Shown: in pieces, positions 8,127 to 20,915 of the stretch
Layout: each line of letters opens with the position of its first letter
Numbering within the stretch: position 1 is the stretch's first letter
Assembly: GCA_018971415.1 (NCBI GenBank)
Contig: JAGXAW010000004.1
Span: forward strand, 17,508 to 81,507
Direction: 5' to 3'
Length of the DNA stretch: 64,000 nt
From: Betaproteobacteria bacterium
GTDB lineage: Bacteria > Pseudomonadota > Gammaproteobacteria > Burkholderiales > Ferrovaceae
Made by a program: the position numbers and the translations under genes
Notes under the pieces: generated by a model
Seen by the model: only the letters and a program-made list of their open reading frames with translations
Told to the model about the DNA's origin: nothing
Database searches by the model: none

Positions 8127-8807
8127 TTAATTATATGGATGAATAAATAATTGATTTACGTGAGAGAAAGCAATTAAAGCAGCTTTTCCTTTAATCTCCA
8201 GTTTTTTATAAATATCTGATAAATAATTTCTTACTGTAGAGGGGCTTAAATGCAAGTACCTGGCTAAACTGTCTGTGGTGGCGTCAGGATAGCGAAGGAC
8301 ATACACAATGATTTGTTTTTCACGATTACTGAGTTGCCCGATGTGTAACGCATCGTCTGAAATAGCCTCATCGCCATGACCATTAATAATACGATTCATT
8401 AACCTCATTCCCAGCTCAGGAGAAAACCATATTTTTAATTGTGCCACTTGCTCTAAGGCGGAAATAAAAGTACCAGAAGTTTCGTTCCAAGTTAATACCG
8501 CTTTAGCGCCTGCTTTAAACAAGGACTCTTGCTGAGCAAGATCGCGATCAGGAATCATGATCAGTAAACCAATAGAGAGTTCTTGTAGTTTTTTTGGTAA
8601 GTTGAAATCTAACTGCAAGATACTGGGATCTGCCACTAACACATTGGGCTTTTTACGCTCTAAGGTTGATAGGATTGAATGGCTTGGTGGTTCATGACCT
8701 AGCCAATGTATAGGGCGTTGGGTACTTTCTATAATTGTTTTAAGGCCCTGAAAAGCCATTTGATAATGACTTGTTGCGAACACACGAATCTGTGATGATT
8801 CTGCCAT
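8127..8807 (-). CDS. LuxR-type transcriptional regulator with degenerate receiver domain
   Basis: A 226-residue regulator. The C-terminus is a LuxR/FixJ helix-turn-helix (LSNREKQIIVYVLR, then LHLSPSTVRNYLSDIYKKL). The N-terminal 130 residues resemble a response-regulator receiver: VLVADPS carries an Asp60 at the phosphorylation position, but the usual acidic pair after strand 1 is absent (IRVFATSHYQ), so phosphorylation is doubtful. The ATG at 8807 is chosen over a longer frame to 8855 because GGGGAGAG stands just upstream. It lies upstream of flp on the same strand, so it probably controls the pilus genes. Confidence 0.8.
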   Translation of the reverse strand: MAESSQIRVFATSHYQMAFQGLKTIIESTQRPIHWLGHEPPSHSILSTLERKKPNVLVADPSILQLDFNLPKKLQELSIGLLIMIPDRDLAQQESLFKAGAKAVLTWNETSGTFISALEQVAQLKIWFSPELGMRLMNRIINGHGDEAISDDALHIGQLSNREKQIIVYVLRYPDATTDSLARYLHLSPSTVRNYLSDIYKKLEIKGKAALIAFSHVNQLFIHPYN

Positions 8808-8969
8808 ACTGTTCTCTCCCCTGAGATTAAGAAAAGTGATTGGTACAGTTATCATTATTTTTTAGAAATATAGTAACGAGATTACTCACAAAAGTAATTA
8901 AAAGATTTGTAAAGATTGTAAAGATGAGAAGTGATTAAGCCATTTACCGTTTTAGTGATTGAGGGGAAT

Positions 8970-8997
8970 AAAAAAGGGGAAGTACACTTCCCCTTTT
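8970..8997 (-). terminator. Terminator after namA
   Basis: AAAAGGGGAAG (8972-8982) pairs with CTTCCCCTTTT (8987-8997) around a TACA loop. On the minus strand it ends in TTTTTT, 22 bases past the namA stop. Confidence 0.8.
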
Positions 8998-9019
8998 AAA
9001 AATGACGAGCTTGGCTTAA

Positions 9020-10084
9020 TTATCTAGCGCGTTGGTACTGCGGTGGCGCAAAGGGTTTATCACCCAGCTCTAAGGCAGCGCTCCATGGCCAATGGGGGTT
9101 TTTCAGAGCTGCACGGGCAATTGCGATCATGTCCGCCTGTTCTGATTTTAAAATGGTTTCGGCTTGTAGGGCGTTGGTAATGAGCCCTACGGCCATGGTA
9201 GGAATAGATACGTTATTTTTAATGGCTTGAGCATGTTCCACTTGATAGCCTGGCCCCACAGGTATTTGTTGATGGGCCACAAGGCCACCTGTGGAGACGT
9301 GAATAAAGCCTGCGCCTAATTTTTCGCATTCCTGTGAAAAAGTAATGCTCTCTTCAATGGTTAACCCACCAGGAGCCCAATCTACCGCTGAGATACGCAT
9401 ACCTACAACGATATCCTGTGACAGCGCTTGTTTTACAGCGGCCAGTATTTCAAGGGGGTAGCGCATTCTGTTTTCTAGCGAACCACCATATTCATCTGTC
9501 CGGTTGTTAGACAATGGTGAGAGAAATTGATGGATCAAATAGCCATGGGCACCATGGAGCTCAATGGCCTTAAAACCTGCTCTCTCGGCGCGTTTAGCTG
9601 CCTGAACAAAATCTTGTTTAACTGTGGCAAGATCGTCCCGACTCATGGGATGAGGCATTAAACCCTCTTCGTAAAATTTAATGGCTGAAGGGGCCCAGGT
9701 TTGCCAGCCGCCTTCCTCAGGGAGATAGGGTTTGCCAGGATCCCAAGGGCGACGGGTAGATGCTTTCCGGCCAGCGTGCGCCAATTGAATGGCCATTTTT
9801 GCTTGACCAAATTGGTTGGCAAAATGAACGATGTGCTTTAAGGCAGCTTCTTGTTCATCATTGTATAACCCTAAACAAAATGGGGTGATACGTCCTTCGG
9901 GATTAACGCCAGTGGCTTCAACAATAACGAGTCCAGCTCCTGAAATGGCGAGTCTCCCTAAATGCATAAGATGCCAATCTTGGGCAATACCCTCAACCGC
10001 TGAATATTGGCACATAGGTGCAATAACTAGACGGTTAGGCAGTGATAAAGACCCTAGTTGATAGGGGGAGAAGAGTAAACTCAT
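9020..10084 (-). CDS. namA: NADPH dehydrogenase, old yellow enzyme family (NamA/YqjM-like)
   Basis: An FMN-dependent TIM-barrel ene-reductase of about 354 residues that reduces activated C=C bonds using NADPH. The family marks are SLPNRLVIAPMCQYSA near the N-terminus (with the YqjM-type Cys), QLAHAGRKAS, the catalytic ELHGAHGYLIHQFLSPLSN with paired His residues, and the C-terminal MIAIARAALKNPHWPW, the FMN phosphate region. The ATG at 10084 with a GAGG site is preferred to a TTG at 10099. Physiological substrate unknown; likely a detoxification role. Confidence 0.9.
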   Translation of the reverse strand: MSLLFSPYQLGSLSLPNRLVIAPMCQYSAVEGIAQDWHLMHLGRLAISGAGLVIVEATGVNPEGRITPFCLGLYNDEQEAALKHIVHFANQFGQAKMAIQLAHAGRKASTRRPWDPGKPYLPEEGGWQTWAPSAIKFYEEGLMPHPMSRDDLATVKQDFVQAAKRAERAGFKAIELHGAHGYLIHQFLSPLSNNRTDEYGGSLENRMRYPLEILAAVKQALSQDIVVGMRISAVDWAPGGLTIEESITFSQECEKLGAGFIHVSTGGLVAHQQIPVGPGYQVEHAQAIKNNVSIPTMAVGLITNALQAETILKSEQADMIAIARAALKNPHWPWSAALELGDKPFAPPQYQRAR

Positions 10085-10160
10085 GATTAACCTCGTCAAT
10101 TAGTACGTATCCGAATTATTTTAATCGATTTTAGTTATCCGTAGGAGAAACTTGTTTGTA

Positions 10161-11066
10161 TTAACGGATTGTTTTTTTGATCCACATGGTTATTAGTATG
10201 CCAGTCATGATTAAACCGATCCCTAATAGATGATAGAAATGAATACTTTCATGAAGAAAAATAAACGCTAAAACTGTGCCAAATACTGGCATTAAATGAA
10301 TAAATAAACTCGCTTTACTGGGGCCAATCTCTGCGACGCCGCGGTTATAGAAGACGTAGCTTAAATAACCCGGAAAAATACCCATATACAAAAGTCCAAG
10401 ATAATCGATTGGTTGTAAATAGAGTGGATGGTTTAAATGAGTCAACTCCCAGGCTACCGCAGGGATTAAAGTGATTATGCCAATGATTACCATGGCTGAG
10501 AGTAACAGACTGGGGGACAGTGAGGAGGGTCGCCAGTGAAGAAGTACCGTGTATAGAGCCCAGTCTAACACTGCTATTAGTACCCAAAAGTCTCCCTTGT
10601 TAATATTAAGATGCAAAATGTCTTCAGCATTCCCTTTAGCAACGATAGTAAGAACGCCTAATAGAGAAATGAGGATGCCCAGGTTTTCTCCTGGACTTAA
10701 AGATTTTTTTAATAGCCCCCATGACAGCAACATAGTGGCAATAGGAATAAATGAGTTAAGCAGTGCCCCATTGGTTGCAGTGGTGGTTTGTAAACCTAAG
10801 TAGGCAAAAGTGTTATAGCCGCCGATACCTAAAACCCCTAAGGCCAAAAGAATTTTCCGGTGCTTGAACAGATCTGCTCGTTGTTGATGGAGTAAAGTCA
10901 GTGTTTTTGGAACAATAAATAATGCGGCAATTAGCCAGCGTCCTAAAGCCATGGTAAAGGGAGGAATATCATGGCCCAAGGCACGCCCTAATACCATGTT
11001 ACTGGCCCAAAATAGAGCAGTAAGAGTCAATAAAAAATAAGCATTGTTAACAATAGATGGTTTCAT
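10161..11066 (-). CDS. DMT-superfamily transporter (EamA family)
   Basis: A 301-residue inner-membrane protein with about ten hydrophobic helices arranged as two EamA repeats. The first begins at LTLTALFWASNMVLGRALG, and the second near the middle at GDFWVLIAVLDWALYTVLL. It ends in a basic tail (IKKTIR). EamA proteins export or import metabolites such as amino acids; the substrate cannot be inferred. No good ribosome site is visible before the ATG at 11066. It follows namA's start at a 76-base distance on the same strand. Confidence 0.85.
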   Translation of the reverse strand: MKPSIVNNAYFLLTLTALFWASNMVLGRALGHDIPPFTMALGRWLIAALFIVPKTLTLLHQQRADLFKHRKILLALGVLGIGGYNTFAYLGLQTTTATNGALLNSFIPIATMLLSWGLLKKSLSPGENLGILISLLGVLTIVAKGNAEDILHLNINKGDFWVLIAVLDWALYTVLLHWRPSSLSPSLLLSAMVIIGIITLIPAVAWELTHLNHPLYLQPIDYLGLLYMGIFPGYLSYVFYNRGVAEIGPSKASLFIHLMPVFGTVLAFIFLHESIHFYHLLGIGLIMTGILITMWIKKTIR

Positions 11067-11367
11067 AAGGGATGAACTATATTGAGTCTTGCTAATATCC
11101 TGCGAATATACTCATGTTTACAGTTTCAGGATAGTCTTTCATCTCTTTTGTTGAATTTCTCTGTTGATTATATGGTTTATGGGTTTTTTTAATCATTAAC
11201 GCTCTTTATAGAAGCATTTAAATTGAAGAGCTTTAACGAATACCTGTTCTCAGTTAGAGAGAGCCGAAAACAACCGATTGAAAGTACTTATGTGCTACAA
11301 CTGGAAAGGGATATTTGATAAGGTTTAACGGATACTCATTTCCCGTTATTTAAGTAGAGTCATACTT
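11067..11367. other. Gene-free spacer between the DMT transporter and tRNA-Leu
   Basis: About 300 bases without a supported gene. The only structure seen is an interrupted inverted repeat, GCTCTT (11201-11206) with AAGAGC (11226-11231), flanked by TTAA on both sides. No strong promoter pair could be picked for the transporter, and no convincing terminator for the tRNA. Confidence 0.5.
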
Positions 11368-11454
11368 TGGTGCCCGGGGCCGGACTCGAACCGGCACACT
11401 GTTGCCAGCGTCAGATTTTGAGTCTGATGCGTCTACCAATTTCGCCACCCGGGC
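11368..11454 (-). tRNA. tRNA-Leu (anticodon CAA)
   Basis: The minus strand folds as a class II tRNA: acceptor GCCCGGG (from 11454) pairs with CCCGGGC, followed by discriminator A and an encoded CCA (11370-11368). The anticodon stem TCAGA/TCTGA encloses CTCAAAA, giving anticodon CAA for Leu UUG codons. A variable arm follows, and the T arm GCCGG-TTCGAGT-CCGGC is canonical. The total of 87 bases including CCA is normal for tRNA-Leu. Confidence 0.97.
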
Positions 11455-11465
11455 TGTAATCAGCT

Positions 11466-11471
11466 ATTATA
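11466..11471 (-). promoter_or_regulatory. -10 box of the tRNA-Leu promoter
   Basis: The minus strand reads a perfect TATAAT 11 bases before the tRNA 5' end. The -35 region would fall inside the first codons of queA and is poor (TGTGCG at a 17-base spacing). The plus strand of the same AT block also offers TATATT (11469-11474) for queA. Confidence 0.55.
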
Positions 11472-11479
11472 TTACGATT

Positions 11480-13638
<2,159 letters not shown>

Positions 13639-13680
13639 TATTTTTTTGCTATGTAACTAACTACATTAAGGGGATACGCT

Positions 13681-13959
13681 GTGGCACCAGATCTTGGCAT
13701 GAATATGGTTTTTATTTTTGTAATGTTTGCTGTTCTCTATTTTATGATGATTCGTCCTCAGATGAAACGTCAAAAAGAACTCAAAGCCATGTTAAGCGCT
13801 TTAGGTAAAGGTGATGAGGTGATGGTCTCAGGTTTAGTGGGTAAAATCACCGATCTTGATGATAACTATGTTCGACTGGAAATCGCTAAAGGTGTTGTTG
13901 TGCAAGTACAACGTGCCGCCGTATCTATTCTTCTACCCAAGGGTACTTTTAAGAGTTAA
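13681..13959 (+). CDS. yajC: Sec translocase accessory subunit YajC
   Basis: A 92-residue single-pass inner-membrane protein that joins SecDF. The N-terminal helix reads MVFIFVMFAVLYFMMIRPQ, followed by the family hallmark RPQMKRQKELKAML and a small beta domain (GDEVMVSGLVGKI). It starts with GTG behind AAGGGGAT. It sits directly before secD in the standard tgt-yajC-secD-secF order. Confidence 0.97.
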   Translation: MAPDLGMNMVFIFVMFAVLYFMMIRPQMKRQKELKAMLSALGKGDEVMVSGLVGKITDLDDNYVRLEIAKGVVVQVQRAAVSILLPKGTFKS

Positions 13960-13971
13960 AACAATTTCATC

Positions 13972-15849
13972 ATGAATAAGTTCCCACTTTGGAAAAACCT
14001 TCTCATAGTGGCAGTGTTGTTATTGGGTCTTTTTTACACACTGCCAAACTTCTATGGACAGTCTCCCGCAGTTCAGATTTCAGGACAGGGCCTTGGCATA
14101 AAAATTGACTCTCAATTCATGTCTCAGGTTGAGAATATTCTTAAAGCTAATCATTTGCAGGCTACCCGTATTAGTTTAGAGAATGATGGTCTCAAAGTTC
14201 GTTTCTCTGATGCCGATAGCCAATTAAAAGCAAGAGACATCCTTGATCAGACCCTTAATCCGGATAGCCGAAATACTAACTTTACAGTGGCTCTGAATTT
14301 AGTGGCCAATGCGCCAAAGTGGATGAGAGACTTGGGTGCTTTGCCCATGTATTTAGGTCTCGACTTATCAGGTGGCGTCCATTTTCTTCTTCAGGTAGAT
14401 ATGAAAGTGGCAGTGGATAAACGCCTTGATGGCATCTTATCTGAAATACGAACAGAACTTCGTGATCAACGAATCTATTATGACGCCATCAAAAGGGAAG
14501 GGCAGCGTTTAGTGCTGGTTTTTCATGATGATGCCAGCCGCCGACAGGCACATAAAGTCATTGACAATTTACTGCAAGACTTTGTGGTAAATGATCAAGG
14601 CTCCACTGGTGACAATGAAATTGTTGCAGTGATCAAACAAGAGTCCTTAAGTAAAGTTCAGGAACAGGCGATAAAACAAAACATTCTGGCTTTAAAAAAC
14701 CGTGTTAATGAATTAGGAGCAAAGGAGCCTATCATTCAACAGCAGGGTTTAGACCGAATTATTGTTGAGTTGCCCGGTGTTCAAGATACAGCTAAAGCCA
14801 AAGAGATTATCGGTCGAACAGCCTCCTTAGAGATTCGTTTGGTGGACGAGGAACATGCCAATCCGACCAGTCTTCAAGATATTCCTCCCTATGGGGATGA
14901 GTTAGTGGTTGAGCGAGATGGAACCCCAGTGTTCGTGAGAAAGGGTGTAGTGCTTACAGGTGATGTCATTACAGATGCAGCTGCTGGTTTTGATTCACAA
15001 ACCAATCGTCCTTCAGTTAATATCAGTATGGATGGTAAGGGTGCAAGAATTATCCGCCAAGTATCACGCGATAATTTAAAAAAACGCATGGCGATATTGT
15101 TAATTGAAAAAAATAAAACAGAAGCCATTAGTGTTGCCACTATTCAAGACGAGCTAGGTGCCCGTTTTCAGATCACAGGTTCGCGTTCTCCGAAAGAAGC
15201 CAATGACTTGGCATTACTGCTTCGCTCAGGAGCCTTGGCAGCTCCGATGGATTTTATTGAAGAGCGGACAGTAGGTCCTAGCCTTGGTGCAGAAAATATT
15301 GCCCGTGGCTTTCACTCAACATGGATTGGTTTTACAGCCATTGCCGTATTTATGATGGCCTATTATCTGCTATTTGGTTTTATTTCCATTTTTGCACTGG
15401 CCTGCAATGTGCTTTTGTTAATTGCCATATTGTCTTTACTGCAAGCAACCTTAACGCTGCCAGGTATGGCAGGTATCGCCTTAACGGTAGGGATGGCTAT
15501 TGATGCAAACGTGCTTATTAACGAGCGTATTCGAGAAGAGATACGAAATGGTAATTCTCCGGGAGCGGCGATTGCTGCAGGTTATGAGAGGGCGTTTGCG
15601 ACGATTCTTGATTCTAATGTGACCACGGGCATTGCTGGGATAGCCCTGTTTGCTTTTGGCTCTGGTCCTGTAAAAGGTTTTGCAGTGGTCTTGGTGCTTG
15701 GTATTCTCACTTCCATGTTCAGCAGTGTGTTGGTTTCAAGAGCGCTGGTTAATGTTATTTATGGTTCCCGTCGTAAAATTTCACATTTGTCTATTGGGAA
15801 TGTGAAATGGCATAGTCACGCCAATAACGAAAAGCCGAAAAAGGGATAA
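13972..15849 (+). CDS. secD: Protein translocase subunit SecD
   Basis: A 625-residue six-helix inner-membrane protein that uses the proton motive force to help release secreted proteins in the periplasm. The N-terminal helix (LLIVAVLLLGLFYTLPNFYG) is followed by the large periplasmic region with LGLDLSGGVHFLLQVD near residue 128 and ALKNRVNELGAKEPIIQQQG. The C-terminal five-helix RND-like bundle includes GMAIDANVLINERIREE. It is complete and in order between yajC and secF (5-base gap). Confidence 0.98.
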   Translation: MNKFPLWKNLLIVAVLLLGLFYTLPNFYGQSPAVQISGQGLGIKIDSQFMSQVENILKANHLQATRISLENDGLKVRFSDADSQLKARDILDQTLNPDSRNTNFTVALNLVANAPKWMRDLGALPMYLGLDLSGGVHFLLQVDMKVAVDKRLDGILSEIRTELRDQRIYYDAIKREGQRLVLVFHDDASRRQAHKVIDNLLQDFVVNDQGSTGDNEIVAVIKQESLSKVQEQAIKQNILALKNRVNELGAKEPIIQQQGLDRIIVELPGVQDTAKAKEIIGRTASLEIRLVDEEHANPTSLQDIPPYGDELVVERDGTPVFVRKGVVLTGDVITDAAAGFDSQTNRPSVNISMDGKGARIIRQVSRDNLKKRMAILLIEKNKTEAISVATIQDELGARFQITGSRSPKEANDLALLLRSGALAAPMDFIEERTVGPSLGAENIARGFHSTWIGFTAIAVFMMAYYLLFGFISIFALACNVLLLIAILSLLQATLTLPGMAGIALTVGMAIDANVLINERIREEIRNGNSPGAAIAAGYERAFATILDSNVTTGIAGIALFAFGSGPVKGFAVVLVLGILTSMFSSVLVSRALVNVIYGSRRKISHLSIGNVKWHSHANNEKPKKG

Positions 15850-15854
15850 TTTGT

Positions 15855-16790
15855 ATGGAATTTTTTAGAATAAAAAAAGATATCCCCTTTATGAGTTGGG
15901 GAAAGATCACCACTACCATTTCTTTATTAACCTTTCTGGTGAGTGTTTTCTTCTTAGTCACAAGAGGTCTAAATTTCTCAGTTGATTTTACTGGTGGTAC
16001 GGTGATGGAGCTTGCTACCACCCATGTGGCGGACGTGAACCGCTACCGTTCAGCTTTGGAATCCCTGGGTTTTAGGGACGCCAATGTGGAGAATTTTGGT
16101 ACCTCAAGTGAAGTGTTAATTCGCTTGCCTCTCAAGAAAGGACTCACTAGCGCTAAACTCTCAGACCAAGTTTTACAAGCCTTAAAAGTGGTTGATCCTG
16201 AGGTGAGCATGAGGCGTGTTGAATTTGTCGGACCTCAAGTGGGCGACGAGTTAGTAAAAGACGGGGCCTCTGCGTTGTTATTCGTGGTTTTAGGTATTGT
16301 TATTTACCTGTCGATTCGTTTTAAGTGGCGTCCAGCTGTGGCCACCATTGTGGCCAACTTACATGACGTGGTCATTATTCTTGGATTTTTCTCGTTTTTC
16401 CAATGGGAGTTTTCCTTACCAGTGTTAGCTGCTGTTTTGGCGATTCTGGGTTATTCTGTCAATGAGTCTGTGGTGGTCTTTGATCGTGTGCGTGAGAACT
16501 TCCGCAAAATGCGCGGAGTGAGTGTCTCTTCTATTATTGATAATGCTATTACACGCACCATGAGTAGAACAATTATCACTCACGGTTGTACTCAATTAAT
16601 GGTGACATCCATGCTGTTTTTTGGTGGTGAAGCCCTACACTATTTTGCGCTGGCTTTAACCATTGGTATTATTTTCGGGATTTACTCTTCCGTTCTGGTG
16701 GCCAGTCCGATTGCTATGTGGCTTGGTATGAATCGTGATGACTTTGTTCAAACCGCCAAGAAAGCTGATCGTGAAGTGACTGAAGCATAA
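15855..16790 (+). CDS. secF: Protein translocase subunit SecF
   Basis: A 311-residue partner of SecD. It shows the first helix, then LNFSVDFTGGTVMELA in the periplasmic base domain, VGPQVGDELVKDGASALL before helix 2, and the RND helix VNESVVVFDRVRENFRKMRG followed by TRTMSRTIITHGCTQLMV. Length and motifs are normal. It ends ten bases before a DedA-type gene. Confidence 0.98.
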   Translation: MEFFRIKKDIPFMSWGKITTTISLLTFLVSVFFLVTRGLNFSVDFTGGTVMELATTHVADVNRYRSALESLGFRDANVENFGTSSEVLIRLPLKKGLTSAKLSDQVLQALKVVDPEVSMRRVEFVGPQVGDELVKDGASALLFVVLGIVIYLSIRFKWRPAVATIVANLHDVVIILGFFSFFQWEFSLPVLAAVLAILGYSVNESVVVFDRVRENFRKMRGVSVSSIIDNAITRTMSRTIITHGCTQLMVTSMLFFGGEALHYFALALTIGIIFGIYSSVLVASPIAMWLGMNRDDFVQTAKKADREVTEA

Positions 16791-16800
16791 TGGTTGCTGA

Positions 16801-17460
16801 GTGATTACGGAATTATTTTCTTATATTGCACACCTTGATAGTCATCTGATTGATGCCAGTGTGACCTATGGTGGCGCCGTCTACGGCATTTTATTTTTAA
16901 TTATTTTTTGTGAAACAGGGTTGGTGGTATTTCCCTTCTTGCCTGGCGATTCATTACTTTTTGTGGCGGGAGCGGTGGCTGCCATGGGTGAGACGCACGC
17001 CCATGGTTTGACTCTGCCTAATTTGTTACTCGCCCTTTCTCTTGCAGCCTTTTTGGGTAATGCAGTGAATTTTCAAATTGGCCGATTCATTGGTCCTAAA
17101 GTTTTTCATTGGGAAAAATCCCGCTGGTTTAACCCTCATCATCTGGCTACGGCCCATGCTTTTTATGAAAAACATGGCGGTAAAACCGTCGTGATCTCTC
17201 GCTTTATTCCGTTGCTAAGAACTTTTGCACCTTTTGTGGCTGGTGTGGGAGACATGACCCACAGTCGCTTTTATCTTTTTAATGCCTTAGGCGCCATACT
17301 ATGGGTAAGTTCCTTACTCGTAGCGGGCTATTATTTTGGTAATGTTCCTTTTATTAAAGGACATTTAACCTTGGTTATACTAGCAATTGTAGCGGTGACT
17401 TTAGTGCCTATTTTTCTGGCAGGATTAAAGGCACGGTTACATATGAATAATAACCGTTAA
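16801..17460 (+). CDS. DedA-family membrane protein
   Basis: A 219-residue polytopic inner-membrane protein with a GTG start. The family signature is seen as FCETGLVVFPFLPGDSLLF near residue 38, GRFIGPKVF, and the amphipathic block FYEKHGGKTVVISRFIPLLRTFAPFVAG. DedA/VTT proteins act as undecaprenyl-phosphate or phospholipid flippases and support proton-motive-force homeostasis. The specific paralogue cannot be named. It is ten bases after secF and probably cotranscribed. Confidence 0.9.
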   Translation: MITELFSYIAHLDSHLIDASVTYGGAVYGILFLIIFCETGLVVFPFLPGDSLLFVAGAVAAMGETHAHGLTLPNLLLALSLAAFLGNAVNFQIGRFIGPKVFHWEKSRWFNPHHLATAHAFYEKHGGKTVVISRFIPLLRTFAPFVAGVGDMTHSRFYLFNALGAILWVSSLLVAGYYFGNVPFIKGHLTLVILAIVAVTLVPIFLAGLKARLHMNNNR

Positions 17461-17499
17461 AATGGGTTGGTTATTTTAAGTACTATTTTTCAGGTATAA

Positions 17500-18870
<1,371 letters not shown>

Positions 18871-18901
18871 GTTTTACTCAGCATTGAAAAAAGGAATAGC
18901 T

Positions 18902-19513
18902 ATGAAATTATATGGTTCAATTACGAGTCCTTACGTACGTAAAGTCCGTATTACTTTGATAGAAAAGAAAATAGACTTTACTTTGGAGCAGGGATATTTA
19001 AACGGTACCCCTCCTATGATTGATGGTGTCAATCCTTTAGGCAAAGTCCCTGCCTTAGAGTTGGACGATGGTACACTGATTTATGATTCTGCTGTGATTG
19101 TTGATTACCTTGAAGGTTTAAATCCAGTTGGGCATTTAATTCCTGATGACCGTCATCAACGTATGCTGGTTAAACGCTGGGAGTCTTTGGCAGATGGTAT
19201 GCTTGATGCTGCTATTTTGGTTCTTTTGGAAACACGTCGTGAAAAACCAGAGGAGCGTTCACAAGCGTGGATTGATAAACATCAGGGTAAAGTCGATCGC
19301 ACAATGGCTTTTCTGTCTCATCAGTTAGCAGAGAGTAACTGGTGCCAAGGGGACAGCTTTACTTTGGCTGATATTGCTGTTGGTTCTGCTTTGTTGTGGA
19401 TCGAGTTTCGTTTCCCTAACAATGATTGGCGCCAACGTTATCCAAACCTTGATCGATTAGTAACCAAGTTGATGCAAAGAAAATCTTTCCAAGAGACGCC
19501 GCCTCAAGGTTAG
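18902..19513 (+). CDS. Glutathione S-transferase family protein (YibF-like)
   Basis: A 203-residue thioredoxin-fold GST. The N-terminal domain has MKLYGSITSPYVRKVRITL with the TSPY motif where a Ser/Cys would activate glutathione, NPLGKVPALELDDG with the cis-Pro, and YDSAVIVDYLE for gamma-Glu binding. The C-terminal helical domain holds FTLADIAVGSALLWIEFR. It best recalls E. coli YibF. The ATG at 18902 has AAAGGAAT upstream and is preferred over a frame start at 18884. Substrate unknown. Confidence 0.88.
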   Translation: MKLYGSITSPYVRKVRITLIEKKIDFTLEQGYLNGTPPMIDGVNPLGKVPALELDDGTLIYDSAVIVDYLEGLNPVGHLIPDDRHQRMLVKRWESLADGMLDAAILVLLETRREKPEERSQAWIDKHQGKVDRTMAFLSHQLAESNWCQGDSFTLADIAVGSALLWIEFRFPNNDWRQRYPNLDRLVTKLMQRKSFQETPPQG

Positions 19514-19525
19514 ATGTAAAAAAAC

Positions 19526-19555
19526 AAAAAGCCATTATTTATAATGGCTTTTTTG
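19526..19555. terminator. Bidirectional terminator between the GST gene and mnmA
   Basis: AAAAAGCCATTA faces TAATGGCTTTTTT with a short TTTA loop. A and T runs on both sides serve both convergent genes. Confidence 0.9.
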
Positions 19556-19572
19556 CTTGAATTGTCTATTAA

Positions 19573-20619
19573 TTAGTTAATAATCCCACCACCCAAGCAA
19601 ACATCCTTATCGTATAACACTGCAGATTGTCCTGGGGTGATCGCCCATTGAGGTTCGTCAAATTGAAGGGTAAAACCTTTTTCAGTGGTGGTCAGAACAC
19701 AGGCAGCATCCTGTTGCCGATAACGGGTTTTAGCGCTGATGTGGGTGGTCAGTGGACTTTGACCACTGACCCAAGACACCTCTTGAGCATTGAGTGTGGG
19801 TTTCAAAAGTAGGGGATGGTTATGGCCTTGAACCACAATTAATGTATTACTGGCCATGACTTTATCAGCAACAAACCAAGGCTCACCGGCACCCCCGATA
19901 CCGAGTCCCTGGCGTTGACCTATGGTGTAGTACATTAAGCCTTGATGCTCTCCCACCTCCTTTCCTTCAGGTGTCATCATGGGTCCTGGCTCTTTTGGTA
20001 AATAGCGTTGTAAAAATTCACGAAAAGGTCGCTCGCCAATAAAGCAAATACCTGTGGAGTCTTTCTTACTTGCCGTGGGTAACCCAGCTTTTTTGGCGAT
20101 GTCACGCACTTCAGTTTTATTAAGTTCACCCACGGGAAAAAGGGTATTTTTTAGTTGTGCTTGATTGAGCCGATATAAAAAATAACTTTGATCTTTAGCA
20201 GGATCCAGTCCTTTGAGTAGTTGGAACTGTCCATTCATTTCTCTGACTCTGGCATAGTGACCAGTGGCAATGTAATCAGCACCAAGAGAGTAGGCGTGAT
20301 CTAAAAAGGCTTTGAATTTAATTTCTGAATTACACAGAATGTCAGGGTTTGGTGTTCGTCCAGCGCGATATTCAGTGAGAAAGTTCTGAAAAACCCGTTC
20401 ACGGTACTCCACAGAGAAGTTGACCGCTTCAATGTCTATGCCTAACAGGTCAGCCACCGAGGCCGCATCAACCAAGTCTTCGCGGGCATTACATTGCTCA
20501 TCATCTTCCCAGTTTTTCATGAAAAGACCGATGACTTCGAAGCCCTGCTCCTTTAAGAGCAAAGCGGTGACGGAGGAGTCTACGCCACCTGACATGCCCA
20601 CTACGACGCGTTTTGCCAT
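19573..20619 (-). CDS. mnmA: tRNA-specific 2-thiouridylase MnmA
   Basis: Thiolates U34 of Lys, Glu and Gln tRNAs. It is a 348-residue protein with the PP-loop [18 protein letters not shown] at the N-terminus, the first catalytic Cys in [15 protein letters not shown], and the second in [17 protein letters not shown]. The C-terminal beta barrel ends [12 protein letters not shown]. It lies 17 bases downstream of a small secreted-protein gene on the same strand. Confidence 0.98.
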   Translation of the reverse strand: MAKRVVVGMSGGVDSSVTALLLKEQGFEVIGLFMKNWEDDEQCNAREDLVDAASVADLLGIDIEAVNFSVEYRERVFQNFLTEYRAGRTPNPDILCNSEIKFKAFLDHAYSLGADYIATGHYARVREMNGQFQLLKGLDPAKDQSYFLYRLNQAQLKNTLFPVGELNKTEVRDIAKKAGLPTASKKDSTGICFIGERPFREFLQRYLPKEPGPMMTPEGKEVGEHQGLMYYTIGQRQGLGIGGAGEPWFVADKVMASNTLIVVQGHNHPLLLKPTLNAQEVSWVSGQSPLTTHISAKTRYRQQDAACVLTTTEKGFTLQFDEPQWAITPGQSAVLYDKDVCLGGGIIN

Positions 20620-20636
20620 AACTTTAACAGTACGAC

Positions 20637-20891
20637 TTAAGAGTTTTGCTTGGATTTTTTGTGGTGTTTTTTAGCTGACTTTTTCGCATGATGGCTTTTT
20701 TTACCCTTATGGTGCTTTTTGCTTGGTTTTTCAGGGGCGGCATCCGGAGTGCTATTTGCAGGTTGAGGTGCTGGCGCTGCCAAAGGCATTGGTTGAACGG
20801 GGGTATTGGATTCTATTGCAGTTGGATCTGCAGCAACTGCATTGAGTGATAATACACTGACAAGAATGGTGATAAGAGAAAGTAATCTCAT
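20637..20891 (-). CDS. Small secreted Lys/His-rich protein, acid-shock (Asr)-like
   Basis: An 84-residue protein with a clear signal peptide ([20 protein letters not shown], cleavage near ALA/AVA-AD), a Pro/Ala-rich middle, and a C-terminal tail almost wholly of Lys, His, Ser and Ala ([18 protein letters not shown]). The composition and plan resemble E. coli acid shock RNA protein Asr, a periplasmic basic protein induced by low pH. The match is compositional, so the function is a guess. The ATG at 20891 has AAGGAGA. It is the first gene of a unit with mnmA. Confidence 0.7.
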   Translation of the reverse strand: MRLLSLITILVSVLSLNAVAADPTAIESNTPVQPMPLAAPAPQPANSTPDAAPEKPSKKHHKGKKSHHAKKSAKKHHKKSKQNS

Positions 20892-20915
20892 GGGTTCTCC
20901 TTGTTGGATTGACTG

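Noticed and set aside
11196..11235. TTAA-flanked inverted repeat GCTCTT/AAGAGC as a terminator
   Set aside because: No T run follows on either strand and the loop is 19 bases, so it is only noted in the spacer entry.
11402..11479. N-terminal extension of the queA reading frame
   Set aside because: These codons are antisense to the tRNA-Leu gene. All QueA proteins begin at the MKLRTDDFDY position, so the extension is not coding.
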